Shown: positions 9,176 through 15,643, counted from the first letter of the stretch. The stretch: DNA of 17,096 nt from an uncultured Candidatus Soleaferrea sp. (GCA_934527325.1 CAKTAG010000021.1:1-17096); one strand, 5' to 3'. Notes: generated from the letters alone by a model not told the origin. Made by a program: numbers and translations.

Positions 9176-9406
9176 TTATTCTACTTCAACAGATATTTTT
9201 ATACCTTGTTTGCTAGCAGCAGCTCTCATAATAGTTCTTATAGCATGTATAATTCTGCCATTTTTGCCTATTACTCTGCCAGTATCTTCTTTGGCAGTAT
9301 GAAGATGATAAACAGTGATGTTATCTGGTGTTGTGGAAACTGTGACGTTAACATCTTCTTTGTTTTCAACTAATCCATTTGCTATAGCAATTAATAAATT
9401 TTCCAT
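9176..9406 (-). CDS. khpA: KH-domain RNA-binding protein KhpA (76 aa)
   Basis: This small single KH-domain RNA-binding protein (YlqC/KhpA) acts with KhpB in Firmicutes to influence cell division and elongation through RNA. It begins MENLLIAIANGLV, carries the KH core 'GRVIGKNGRIIHAIRTIM' (43-60) with the GxxG loop as GKNG, and ends 'GIKISVEVE'. The start is ATG at 9406 with the ribosome site GGAGTTGA (about 9413-9420). A longer frame reaching 9523 exists, but that extension runs inside rpsP and has no family support. The gene is 25 bp after rpsP and is last in the operon. Family length is about 75-80 residues, so it is intact. Confidence 0.93.
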   Translation of the reverse strand: MENLLIAIANGLVENKEDVNVTVSTTPDNITVYHLHTAKEDTGRVIGKNGRIIHAIRTIMRAAASKQGIKISVEVE

Positions 9407-9431
9407 AAAAAAATCAACTCCGGATTTATTT

Positions 9432-9677
9432 TTATTTAATAATAGATTTTGCTTTAAGAAGATCTCTAACAGTATCTGTAGGTTGAGCACCATTAGAAAT
9501 CCATTTTTTAGCTTTCTCAGCATCTATATCTATTACGTGAGGATTTTTAGTAGGGTCATATATTCCTATTTCTTCAATAAATCTACCATCACGTGGAAAC
9601 TTAGAATCTGCTACAACTACACGGTAAAAAGGAGCTTTTTTAGCACCCATTCTACGTAACCTGATTTTTACAGCCAT
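9432..9677 (-). CDS. rpsP: 30S ribosomal protein S16 (81 aa)
   Basis: Ribosomal protein S16 is needed for assembly of the 30S 5' domain. The sequence is unmistakable: MAVKIRLRRMGAKKAPFYR at the N-terminus, then 'VVVADSKFPRDGRFIEEIG', 'YDPTKNP' and 'WISNGAQPTDTVRDLL'. The start is the ATG at 9677 after the strong site GGGAGGTG (9683-9690). The frame extends nine codons further upstream, but those codons include the ribosome site itself, so they are leader. The length matches the short Firmicutes form. Neighbours ffh (upstream) and khpA (downstream) are the usual ones. Confidence 0.97.
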   Translation of the reverse strand: MAVKIRLRRMGAKKAPFYRVVVADSKFPRDGRFIEEIGIYDPTKNPHVIDIDAEKAKKWISNGAQPTDTVRDLLKAKSIIK

Positions 9678-9697
9678 TAACACACCTCCCGTTAAAG

Positions 9698-9730
9698 TAA
9701 ACAAAATTTTTAAATTATAAATTTTGTTTA
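9698..9730 (-). promoter_or_regulatory. Perfect 12-bp inverted repeat just upstream of rpsP
   Basis: TAAACAAAATTT (9698-9709) and AAATTTTGTTTA (9719-9730) are exact reverse complements with a 9-nt spacer. The repeat ends 8 bp before the rpsP ribosome site. On the minus strand a TATAAT (9719-9714) lies over the spacer, so the repeat could be either an RNA hairpin in the rpsP leader or a DNA operator over a promoter. No good -35 is seen. Confidence 0.5.
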
Positions 9731-9835
9731 TGTAAAATTAATTTAAACGTTGTTTACTTATTAAATAATTTATAATTTAATTGTAGAGTTAAATTTATAA
9801 ATATTTTTGGGGTTAATACCCCTAGTTATATATAT

Positions 9836-9866
9836 AAAATCCTGATAAAATATCATGATGGATTTT
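9836..9866 (-). terminator. Imperfect hairpin after ffh, possible weak terminator
   Basis: AAAATCC (9836-9842) pairs with GGATTTT (9860-9866), and TGATA/TATCA form an inner stem with a 3-nt loop and a 4-nt bulge. It begins 9 bp after the ffh stop codon. On the minus strand the second arm ends in TTTT followed by ATATATA, so termination would be partial. It could protect the 3' end of ffh or let some transcripts continue into rpsP. A second short GGGG/CCCC hairpin lies at 9809-9822. Confidence 0.4.
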
Positions 9867-9874
9867 ACTGCGTT

Positions 9875-11218
9875 TTATTGAAATTGCTCTAAATTAGGCA
9901 ATTTTGAAAATAGCCGTTTTTTGCCTGGTTTTTTACCAAATTGTTTTAACATTTTTTGCATTTGCTCAAATTGTCGCAATAATTTATTTATATCTTGAAT
10001 AGAGGTTCCGCTACCACAAGCTATTCTTTTTTTTCTGCTGGCATTAATTATAGATGGTTTAGAACGTTCCTTTAAAGTCATAGAAGAAATTATAGCTTCT
10101 ATTTTTTTTAATTCATTTTCACCTTTGTCCATATTAACATCTTTAATTTTGTTGCCAATACCAGGAATCATTGAAATTATTTGTTGTAAAGAACCCATTT
10201 TTTTTATATTTTTCATTTGCTCAAGTAAGTCGTTTAAATCAAAATCTTTAGGTTGTTTGTTTTTGCTAGATGTTTTTTTATTTTCAGAAAATTGAATTTG
10301 AGCTTTTTCTATTAGTGTTAGAATATAGCCCATTCCTAGTATTCTAGATTCCATTCTATATGGAAAAAATGGTTCTAAAGAATCTATTTTTTCACCTAAC
10401 CCAACAAATTTAATTGGTTTACCTGTTATAGCTTTTACAGAAAGTGCAGCTCCTCCGCGGGTATCACCATCTAATTTGGTTAAAATAACGCCATCAATAG
10501 ATATTGTTTCGTTGAAAGTTTTTGCTATATTTACAGCATCTTGACCTATCATAGAATCTACTACTAACAAAGTTTCGTTTACACATACTTTTTCTTTAAT
10601 GTTTTTTAATTCATTCATTAAATTTTCGTCAATATGTAAACGGCCAGCAGTATCTATAATAACTATATCGTTTCCATGGTCTTTGGCGTGGGCAATAGCA
10701 TCTAGCGAAATTTTAACTGGGTCGGTAGTAGATTCTTCGAAAACTGGTACACCAACTTTTTCGCCCATTACTTGTAGTTGAGTAATAGCAGCTGGCCGGT
10801 ATATATCGCAGGCAACTAATAGCGGTCTATGGCCTTTATTTTTAAAATAATAAGCTAATTTTGCACAATGGGTTGTTTTACCACTTCCTTGTAAACCACA
10901 TACCATTATAACACATGGTGGCTTACTAGGAATATTTATTCTTGATTGTTCGGACCCCATTAATTTAGTTAATTCATCATTAACAATTTTTATTACTTGT
11001 TGTGCAGGTGTTAAACTTTCAAGTATCTCGTTGCCGATGCATTGTTCGGTTATGTTATTTACAAGGTCCTTTACCACTTTGTAGCTTACATCAGCTTCTA
11101 AAAGGGCCAATTTTACTTCTTTCATAGAATCTTTAACATCTGAAACAGAAAGCTTGCCTTTAGATTTTAATTTTTTAAAGGCATTAGATAATTTTTCTGA
11201 TAGACTTTCAAAAGCCAT
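9875..11218 (-). CDS. ffh: Signal recognition particle protein Ffh (447 aa)
   Basis: Ffh is the SRP54 GTPase that binds signal sequences on ribosomes with SRP RNA and delivers them to FtsY at the membrane. The N domain is at 1-90. The G domain has GLQGSGKT (108-115), DTAGR (189-193), TKLD (247-250) and GLGEK (273-277). The M domain from about 325 contains the RNA-binding helix-turn-helix 'SRKKRIACGSGTSIQDINKL' (394-413) and the Met-rich 'RQFEQMQKMLKQF' (415-427). The family length is normal. The start MAFESLSEKLSNAF is conserved; a GAGAGG site lies about 15 nt upstream, which is longer than usual. It is preceded by its usual partner ylxM, with 46 bp between them. Confidence 0.97.
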   Translation of the reverse strand: MAFESLSEKLSNAFKKLKSKGKLSVSDVKDSMKEVKLALLEADVSYKVVKDLVNNITEQCIGNEILESLTPAQQVIKIVNDELTKLMGSEQSRINIPSKPPCVIMVCGLQGSGKTTHCAKLAYYFKNKGHRPLLVACDIYRPAAITQLQVMGEKVGVPVFEESTTDPVKISLDAIAHAKDHGNDIVIIDTAGRLHIDENLMNELKNIKEKVCVNETLLVVDSMIGQDAVNIAKTFNETISIDGVILTKLDGDTRGGAALSVKAITGKPIKFVGLGEKIDSLEPFFPYRMESRILGMGYILTLIEKAQIQFSENKKTSSKNKQPKDFDLNDLLEQMKNIKKMGSLQQIISMIPGIGNKIKDVNMDKGENELKKIEAIISSMTLKERSKPSIINASRKKRIACGSGTSIQDINKLLRQFEQMQKMLKQFGKKPGKKRLFSKLPNLEQFQ

Positions 11219-11264
11219 TATTTATAATTCATTCCTCTCATTAAAGATGTTAATTTGTATTTTT

Positions 11265-11630
11265 TTAACCATCATAAATTTTTTGGGCAATTTCATGAAT
11301 TTGTTTTGTGTATCTAGATATTGAGAAAGATTTGCAATATTTTTTATTATAATCTATTAAAAGAGTTGAAATGTTCATAATTTTTTCTGAATTTTTTTGT
11401 ATTTGGTTTAAAGTTTCTAAAAACTTAATTTTTTTTTCTAACTCTAAAAGGCAAGATTTTCCACGCTCTATAAAATCACGAACACCTTGACGGGTAATGT
11501 TGTAATGTTCAGATATTTCAGCAAGAGATAAATCTTGATTATAATATAGTTCTAGGCATTCACGTTGTTTATTGGTAAGAACATTGCCGTAAACGTCTAA
11601 AAGTGCAGATATAGTAGGGTTATTTCCCAT
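11265..11630 (-). CDS. ylxM: YlxM-family helix-turn-helix protein, SRP operon partner (121 aa)
   Basis: This is a UPF0122/YlxM protein, a small sigma-70 region 4-like helix-turn-helix protein almost always encoded just before ffh; it is thought to modulate SRP. Residues about 18-55 read 'LTNKQRECLELYYNQDLSLAEISEHYNITRQGVRDFIERG' (split here for the family match: a YLYY-type helix, 'LSLAEIAE', 'TRQGVRD'). A basic, coiled-coil-like C-terminal half follows. It starts at ATG 11630 with AAAGGAAG about 8 nt upstream and is the first gene after a consensus promoter. The length is close to the family norm of about 110-120 residues. Confidence 0.93.
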   Translation of the reverse strand: MGNNPTISALLDVYGNVLTNKQRECLELYYNQDLSLAEISEHYNITRQGVRDFIERGKSCLLELEKKIKFLETLNQIQKNSEKIMNISTLLIDYNKKYCKSFSISRYTKQIHEIAQKIYDG

Positions 11631-11686
11631 AACTAGCTTCCTTTACAAAACAATACAGTAAAGATATTATGCTTTACACTTAATAT

Positions 11687-11715
11687 ATTATACATAACAA
11701 TAGAGTTATTGTCAA
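11687..11715 (-). promoter_or_regulatory. Consensus promoter of the ylxM-ffh-rpsP-khpA operon
   Basis: On the minus strand TTGACA (11715-11710) and TATAAT (11692-11687) are both perfect hexamers with a 17-bp spacer. The transcription start is expected near 11680, leaving a 5' leader of about 50 nt before ylxM. Confidence 0.9.
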
Positions 11716-11906
11716 TCAAAAAAAATAATTTTTGCAGGGTAATCACTTACTAAAAAATAGCTGATGAAAGAAAAAACATAGTATGATGCAAAAAAAGTGA
11801 TGATGAAAAAGGTGGCAAAGCATGGTATAAAATAGTATAAAGCTGATTGTTTGCTATTTATTTTATTCGATGTTGAAAAAAACAATAAAATTTATACAAA
11901 AATTTA
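11716..11906. other. Intergenic spacer between divergent promoters, no gene seen
   Basis: This A+T-rich stretch lies between the ylxM promoter (leftward) and the second BspA-like gene promoter (rightward). Only frames of a dozen codons or fewer are seen, without ribosome sites, and no stable hairpin. A TGGTATAAA at about 11833-11841 resembles an extended -10 box, but has no partner -35. Confidence 0.5.
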
Positions 11907-11934
11907 TTGAAAATAATTGATTATATGGTATAAT
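11907..11934 (+). promoter_or_regulatory. Promoter of the second BspA-like gene
   Basis: TTGAAA (11907-11912) and a perfect TATAAT (11929-11934) are separated by 16 bp, with TGG before the -10 giving an extended -10. The expected start is near 11941, followed by a 55-nt leader. The strength of this promoter argues that the gene is meant to be expressed from the ATG at 11996. Confidence 0.85.
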
Positions 11935-11995
11935 GTTATTAATATAAAAAATTTAAATATTTAAATAAAAATAAACAGAAAGGGAGTTGGACATA

Positions 11996-13215
11996 ATGGT
12001 TAAATTTGGCAACGGGGGGGGAAGCACAGTAATTTAAATAGCAGTTTTTTTAAACTGTTATTTTTGGTTATTTTTTTAAATTTGCTTAGCTTTGCTAGTT
12101 TTGGTGTAAATTGTATCTTTGAAAATGGTGTAGTAACAGCTTCTGGCGATGGAACATTAAATCAAACAGATGTAACAAATGCCGTGACGTCGAAAGGGAA
12201 AAGTATTACAGATATAAAAAAAGTAAAAATAAAAGATGGTATAACAAGCATAAATTGGTATGCATTTGATGGTTGTTCGGCGTTAAGTAGAATAACAATA
12301 CCCAAAAGTGTAAAAACTATAGGTATTTATGCATTTAATAATTGTACAAGCTTGGAAACAGTAATATTTGCGGAAGATTCTATATTAGAAGGTATAAGTA
12401 CTTGTGTATTTCAGAATTGTAGTAAGTTAAAAAATATAACAATACCAAATAATGTGAAAACTATAGGTAATGGTGCATTTTATTGTTGTAAAGCGTTAGA
12501 AAGCATAACAATACCAAATAATGTAACAAATATATATTACCAGGCGTTTGCTTATTGTAGTTCGTTAACAAATGTAACAATACAGGGTGTAGTAACAAGT
12601 ATAAGTAAAGAGGCATTTATGTTTTGTGCAAATTTAAAAACAGTAACATTTCAAGAAGGTTCTACATTAAAAACTATAGATGAAAAGGCATTTTATGGGT
12701 GTATATCATTAGAAAGTATAGTAATACCAGGTAGTGTAATGAGTATAGGCGATAATGCATTTGGATTGTGTACAGCATTAAACAGAGGTAATGTGTATTA
12801 CATAGGAACTGAAGCTAAATGGGATAATATAACAATATATGATAAGAATGACCCATTAACTAGTGCAAAAAGACATTATAGTAACATATTAACTGTAAAA
12901 AAAGTTTGGGAAGATAACAACAATAGTGGTTTAAGAAGTAAGCCCCAATTGGTATTGTGCGTAAAAAAAAGTGGTAGCGGATACGATGAGATTAATAATG
13001 GATATGAAAAAAAGTATATACAATATGATTTTACGTATAAAAATGGTGCGTTGGTTGATTTTGATAAGACTACTGGAAAAGTAATAGATGGTGATGGTGC
13101 TGAAAAAAAAGAATGGCAGTGTAAAATTCTAATTTGTGACTTTGAAGAAGGCAGTACATATGCAGTAGGTGAAAAGCGAATGAAAGGTTATACATCTAAT
13201 GCATATGTTGATTAA
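11996..13215 (+). CDS. Secreted BspA-like LRR protein with Cna-B-like C-terminus; frame broken at a G8 tract
   Basis: AAAGGGAG (11979-11986) and ATG 11996 form an ideal start, but translation reads MVKFGNGGGSTVI and stops at 12035-12037. The remaining reading frame opens only after TAA at 12001-12003 and has no good start of its own; TTG 12064 lacks a ribosome site and would begin inside the hydrophobic core. If the run of eight G at 12014-12021 held nine, the frames join to 406 residues beginning MVKFGNGGGKHSNLNSS followed by FFKLLFLVIFLNLL, a complete Sec signal peptide (basic n-region, core about 21-31, cleavage near Ala34 or later). Mature parts are about eight LRR_5 repeats (73-260, period near 23), a cap with Trp276, and a Cna-B-like domain (298-404, 'LTVKKVWEDNN' to 'YAVGEKRMKGYT'). 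There is no LPXTG. It is a secreted or surface protein, presumably phase variable. Confidence 0.85.
12014..12021 (+). repeat. Homopolymeric G8 tract near the start of a secreted-protein gene
   Basis: Eight consecutive G lie at codons 7-9 after ATG 11996, in a genome where such runs are very rare. A change by one base decides whether the start codon is in frame with the signal peptide. Eight G gives a 13-codon dead end; nine (or six) joins the frames; seven gives a stop after CAG at about codon 12. Confidence 0.9.
12436..12524 (+). repeat. Exact 20-bp direct repeats at 69-bp period within the LRR region
   Basis: ATAACAATACCAAATAATGT occurs identically at 12436-12455 and 12505-12524. The 69-bp offset equals one 23-residue LRR unit. 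A related but diverged copy lies near 12293. Recombination between such units could change the repeat number without changing the frame. Confidence 0.85.
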
Positions 13216-13216
13216 C

Positions 13217-13277
13217 AAAAAAAGGTCTCAAAATATAGTATTCTATGTGAACACACTTTTATTTGAGGCCTTTTTTA
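13217..13277. terminator. Bidirectional terminator between the BspA-like gene and aroK
   Basis: AAAAAGGTCTCAAA (about 13219-13232) pairs with TTTGAGGCCTTTTT (about 13262-13275) around a 29-nt loop with one G-T pair. A and T runs at the outer ends make it work in both directions for the convergent genes, ending 5 bp from the aroK stop codon. Confidence 0.85.
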
Positions 13278-13282
13278 TATTT

Positions 13283-13756
13283 TTATTTAAAATTTAAATT
13301 GTTGCCAGATATTGAGATATTAGAAATTTTTGAATATATTTTTTTCCTGGTGGTGTATAAATTATGTAATTCATCTTTGGGTAAAGCTTTAAAAGGTCTG
13401 TTGTTTGAATTGGTTATTCTTTGGTAGCAAATTTCAAAAGGTGTATCTATAAATATAATAAAGCCTTTGTTAAAAAATAATTTTAGATTGTTTGGGTAAG
13501 TTAATGTGCCACCACCAGTAGCTATTACATAGTTATTTAAATTGCAAATTTGGCTGCAAACTTTAGTTTCAATTTGCCTAAAGTAATTTTCGCCATTTTT
13601 TTCAAATATATTAATTATTTTAGATTTGCAAAATTTTTCAATTATTTCATCGGTGTCTATAAAGTTTAAATTCATTTTTTGGGCAATATATTTACCTATA
13701 GTAGTTTTGCCACTACATGTAAAACCGGTTAAAATTAAATTTTTGTTATTAAGCAT
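13283..13756 (-). CDS. aroK: Shikimate kinase (157 aa)
   Basis: The enzyme phosphorylates shikimate at the 3-hydroxyl with ATP, the fifth step to chorismate, in the cytoplasm. Visible are the P-loop GFTCSGKTT (11-19), the DTD pair that binds Mg and shikimate (34-36), Arg60 and Glu63 ('YFRQIE'), the GGG motif at 81-83 and the lid 'NNRPF' around Arg120. The protein is slightly short at the C-terminus compared with the usual 165-175 residues, but all motifs are present. The start is ATG 13756, 12 bp after the aroE stop. No good ribosome site is seen (only AAACAG), so translation is probably coupled to aroE. Confidence 0.95.
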   Translation of the reverse strand: MLNNKNLILTGFTCSGKTTIGKYIAQKMNLNFIDTDEIIEKFCKSKIINIFEKNGENYFRQIETKVCSQICNLNNYVIATGGGTLTYPNNLKLFFNKGFIIFIDTPFEICYQRITNSNNRPFKALPKDELHNLYTTRKKIYSKISNISISGNNLNFK

Positions 13757-13768
13757 ATCTGTTTTTAT

Positions 13769-14560
13769 TTAGAGCTTAGATATCTCTAATTTTTCACCAC
13801 CATTGCAAAACCACATTTTTTGAGCTTCTATAGCTTGCCATATTAACATAAATTCACCGTTAAATACTTTGCATCCGTTTTCTGTAGCACTTTTTATTAG
13901 TGTAGTAACAGGTGGGTTATATATTATATCAAAAACGTAATTTATGTTTTTTAATATTTTTTTGTTTACAGGTATTTGGTCAATGTTGGGGAACATGCCA
14001 ACAGGTGTAGTGTTAATTAGTAAATTGTATTTATCGTTTATATAGTTAATATCTGTAACAAAAATATTGTTGTTAAAAAATTTTTTTATTTCTTGTTCTT
14101 TTTCTTTAGAGTAGTTTCTAATAGCTACTGTAATATTAGCATTTTTTTTGGTTAGGTAATATATAATAGATTTTGCAGCACCTCCAAACCCTAATACACA
14201 TATTTTGTGATGTATAGGTATTTTGTGTATTTCAATAGATTTGGCGAATCCTAAAATATCTGTATTAAAACCAATTAATTTATTGTTAAAGTTGGCAACA
14301 GTGTTTACAGAGTTACATTTTTTGGCTGTAATGTCAATGTCATCTAGATATTTTATAATATCAGTTTTGTATGGGGCGGTTACGTTAAAGCCAGCAAATT
14401 GTTTAAGAGTTTTAATTTTATTTTCTAACTTTTCTGGTGTAACATCTACCATATTGTAGTTTGCAGAGATGTTGTTTATTTTAAATAATAATTGGTGTAT
14501 TTTACTAGAATGGCTGTGTTTTAACGGGTGCCCTACTAACCCAAATTGTTTTTTTAACAT
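13769..14560 (-). CDS. aroE: Shikimate dehydrogenase (263 aa)
   Basis: The enzyme reduces 3-dehydroshikimate to shikimate with NADPH, the step just before the downstream kinase. The substrate domain begins MLKKQFGLVGHPLKHSHSS, with the shikimate-binding Ser pair, and contains 'GFNVTAPYKTD' with the catalytic-type Lys and 'NTVANFNNKLIGFNTD' with the partner Asp. The NADP-binding domain has the glycine-rich 'GFGGAAKSI' and 'NTTPVGM'. The start was placed at ATG 14560 because GAGGT lies 8 nt upstream of it; a TTG at 14575 that would add five residues overlaps that site. The gene heads a two-gene operon with aroK. A leader with two hairpins precedes it. Length and motifs are complete. Confidence 0.95.
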   Translation of the reverse strand: MLKKQFGLVGHPLKHSHSSKIHQLLFKINNISANYNMVDVTPEKLENKIKTLKQFAGFNVTAPYKTDIIKYLDDIDITAKKCNSVNTVANFNNKLIGFNTDILGFAKSIEIHKIPIHHKICVLGFGGAAKSIIYYLTKKNANITVAIRNYSKEKEQEIKKFFNNNIFVTDINYINDKYNLLINTTPVGMFPNIDQIPVNKKILKNINYVFDIIYNPPVTTLIKSATENGCKVFNGEFMLIWQAIEAQKMWFCNGGEKLEISKL

Positions 14561-14617
14561 TTTATTGTACCTCAAATTTTTATATTATTATGTATATTAC
14601 AGTATCATATATATTTA

Positions 14618-14657
14618 AAATTGTAACACTACAATTCAAATTGTAGTGTTACAATTT
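14618..14657. repeat. 40-nt palindrome (19-bp arms, 2-nt centre) upstream of aroE
   Basis: The arm AAATTGTAACACTACAATT (14618-14636) is followed after CA by its exact reverse complement (14639-14657). Each arm is itself close to a dyad of the form TTGTA-N4-TACAA, so the site contains two abutting half-palindromes. No T-run follows on either strand, which argues against a simple terminator. It lies in the aroE leader, about 58 bp from the start codon. Confidence 0.85.
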
Positions 14658-14685
14658 ATGTGAGACCTAAGTAGCATACAAAAAC

Positions 14686-14724
14686 GGTTGAGTTCTAAAA
14701 AATTTTAAATAAAGGAACTTCAAC
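14686..14724 (-). terminator. Imperfect hairpin with U-tract in the aroE leader region
   Basis: Read on the minus strand, GTTGAAGTTC (14724-14715) pairs with GAACTCAAC (14695-14687) with one bulged base, and the flanking AAC/GTT extends the stem. CGTTTTTG follows. It could be the terminator of the upstream membrane-protein gene or an attenuator for aroE-aroK. Confidence 0.45.
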
Positions 14725-14733
14725 TGTTATTAA

Positions 14734-14742
14734 ATTATAACA
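14734..14742 (-). promoter_or_regulatory. Possible extended -10 promoter for aroE-aroK
   Basis: TGTTATAAT on the minus strand (14742-14734) fits an extended -10 element. The -35 region is poor (GGTAAA at a 17-bp spacing). A start near 14727 would give a leader of about 165 nt containing both hairpins. Confidence 0.45.
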
Positions 14743-14878
14743 CATTCTTAACGATATTTACCATATGAAATTTTAATAAATTTTCATGCTGTTCAATCTA
14801 ATTAGCAATTAAAATTTTAGTAAAATAATATTTTTATAATCTGATATATAATAGAAATATTTATTTTTTAATTTTTTA
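14743..14878. other. Non-coding A+T-rich remainder of the aroE upstream gap
   Basis: The gap from 14576 to 14878 exceeds 300 bp. Besides the palindrome, hairpin and possible promoter listed separately, this part shows no reading frame with a ribosome site and no further strong structure. Confidence 0.5.
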
Positions 14879-15643
14879 CTATACATTTGTATTTTGCTCA
14901 CAATTTAATCCACATAATGGAATAGTTACTGTTTTAACTATTTTATTTCCTTTTTGCTTACTAATTATAGTACCATCGTAAAACTCTATTAAGTACATCA
15001 TATTTTGGTAATGCTTATTTATATATTTATGAAAATTTAAATCTTCTAAACTATTATTGAACATGTTATATGCTATTTGTAATACAAAAAAATTACTTGT
15101 TTTACATAAACTTTTAGAAGCTCTTACTATTATTTTACATTTATTTGCCTTGTTAGCCCTATTATTTTCTATATGTTTTATAGCCATATCTATAATGTTA
15201 GAAAAAATTAGAACCATATGTTTAGAATCTATATTTACATCTGTTATATCTGCCACAACATCTAAAGTAATATTTTTGTAATAACATCTTCTAACTTTTT
15301 CTCTAAGTAACATATTAACCATATCATTTCCAACATAAAATGTCATGTCACTCAAATCAACCGTATCTTTTAAACAATCTAAGCATGTCCATAATATACC
15401 ATCTTTATTTTTTGCCAAATCAACAATATTATATATTTGGTTCCCTATATTTTTTTGTAATGCCATTAAATAGTTTTTTGATTTTTTAAAAGCTAACGCC
15501 TCTGTATATTTTGCATCTACTAAAATATCTACTTCATCTTTAAGGTGCTCATCCTTAATATCTATTTTTTTTAACTTAGATATAAAATAAAGCAACCACA
15601 GTACGTAAATTAAAATAACAACTATAACAAACCAATTATTCAT
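14879..15643 (-). CDS. Single-pass membrane protein resembling a degenerate GHKL sensor kinase (254 aa)
   Basis: Not firmly recognised. Residues 4-22 are a hydrophobic membrane segment, followed by a charged, helical stretch (about 23-80). From about 143, 'MVLIFSNIIDMAIKHIE' resembles the N-box of AgrC/HATPase_c_5 kinases, but the usual DNA becomes DMA. Then 'LQIAYNMFNNS' (188-198) and 'NMMYLIEFYDGTI' (214-226) match, in order, the core strand and the '..I...Y.G.I' helix of that fold. The glycine-rich ATP loop between them is replaced by 'YINKHY', and no phospho-acceptor His motif is visible, so kinase activity is doubtful. ATG 15643 was preferred over a TTG at 15664 because AAAGAGATGGA lies in front of it. 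No response regulator is adjacent. It sits alone between two terminator-like hairpins. Confidence is high that it is a gene, low for function. Confidence 0.7.
   Translation of the reverse strand: MNNWFVIVVILIYVLWLLYFISKLKKIDIKDEHLKDEVDILVDAKYTEALAFKKSKNYLMALQKNIGNQIYNIVDLAKNKDGILWTCLDCLKDTVDLSDMTFYVGNDMVNMLLREKVRRCYYKNITLDVVADITDVNIDSKHMVLIFSNIIDMAIKHIENNRANKANKCKIIVRASKSLCKTSNFFVLQIAYNMFNNSLEDLNFHKYINKHYQNMMYLIEFYDGTIISKQKGNKIVKTVTIPLCGLNCEQNTNV

Noticed and set aside
9407..9523. Longer N-terminus of khpA
   Set aside because: The extension lies inside rpsP, reads as low-complexity residues and has no homologous counterpart; the internal ATG has a ribosome site and gives the family length.
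9315..9659. Plus-strand frame of 114 codons opposite rpsP/khpA
   Set aside because: It is the antisense of two well-supported genes, and its residues are typical of a shadow frame with no ribosome site.
9809..9822. GGGG-TTAATA-CCCC hairpin as a terminator
   Set aside because: The stem is only four pairs and is followed by A-rich, not T-rich, sequence in the ffh/rpsP direction.
12064..12066. TTG as the real start of the second BspA-like gene
   Set aside because: No ribosome site precedes it, and the protein would start inside the hydrophobic core without a basic n-region, whereas the frame extends upstream through an ideal n-region to the G-tract.
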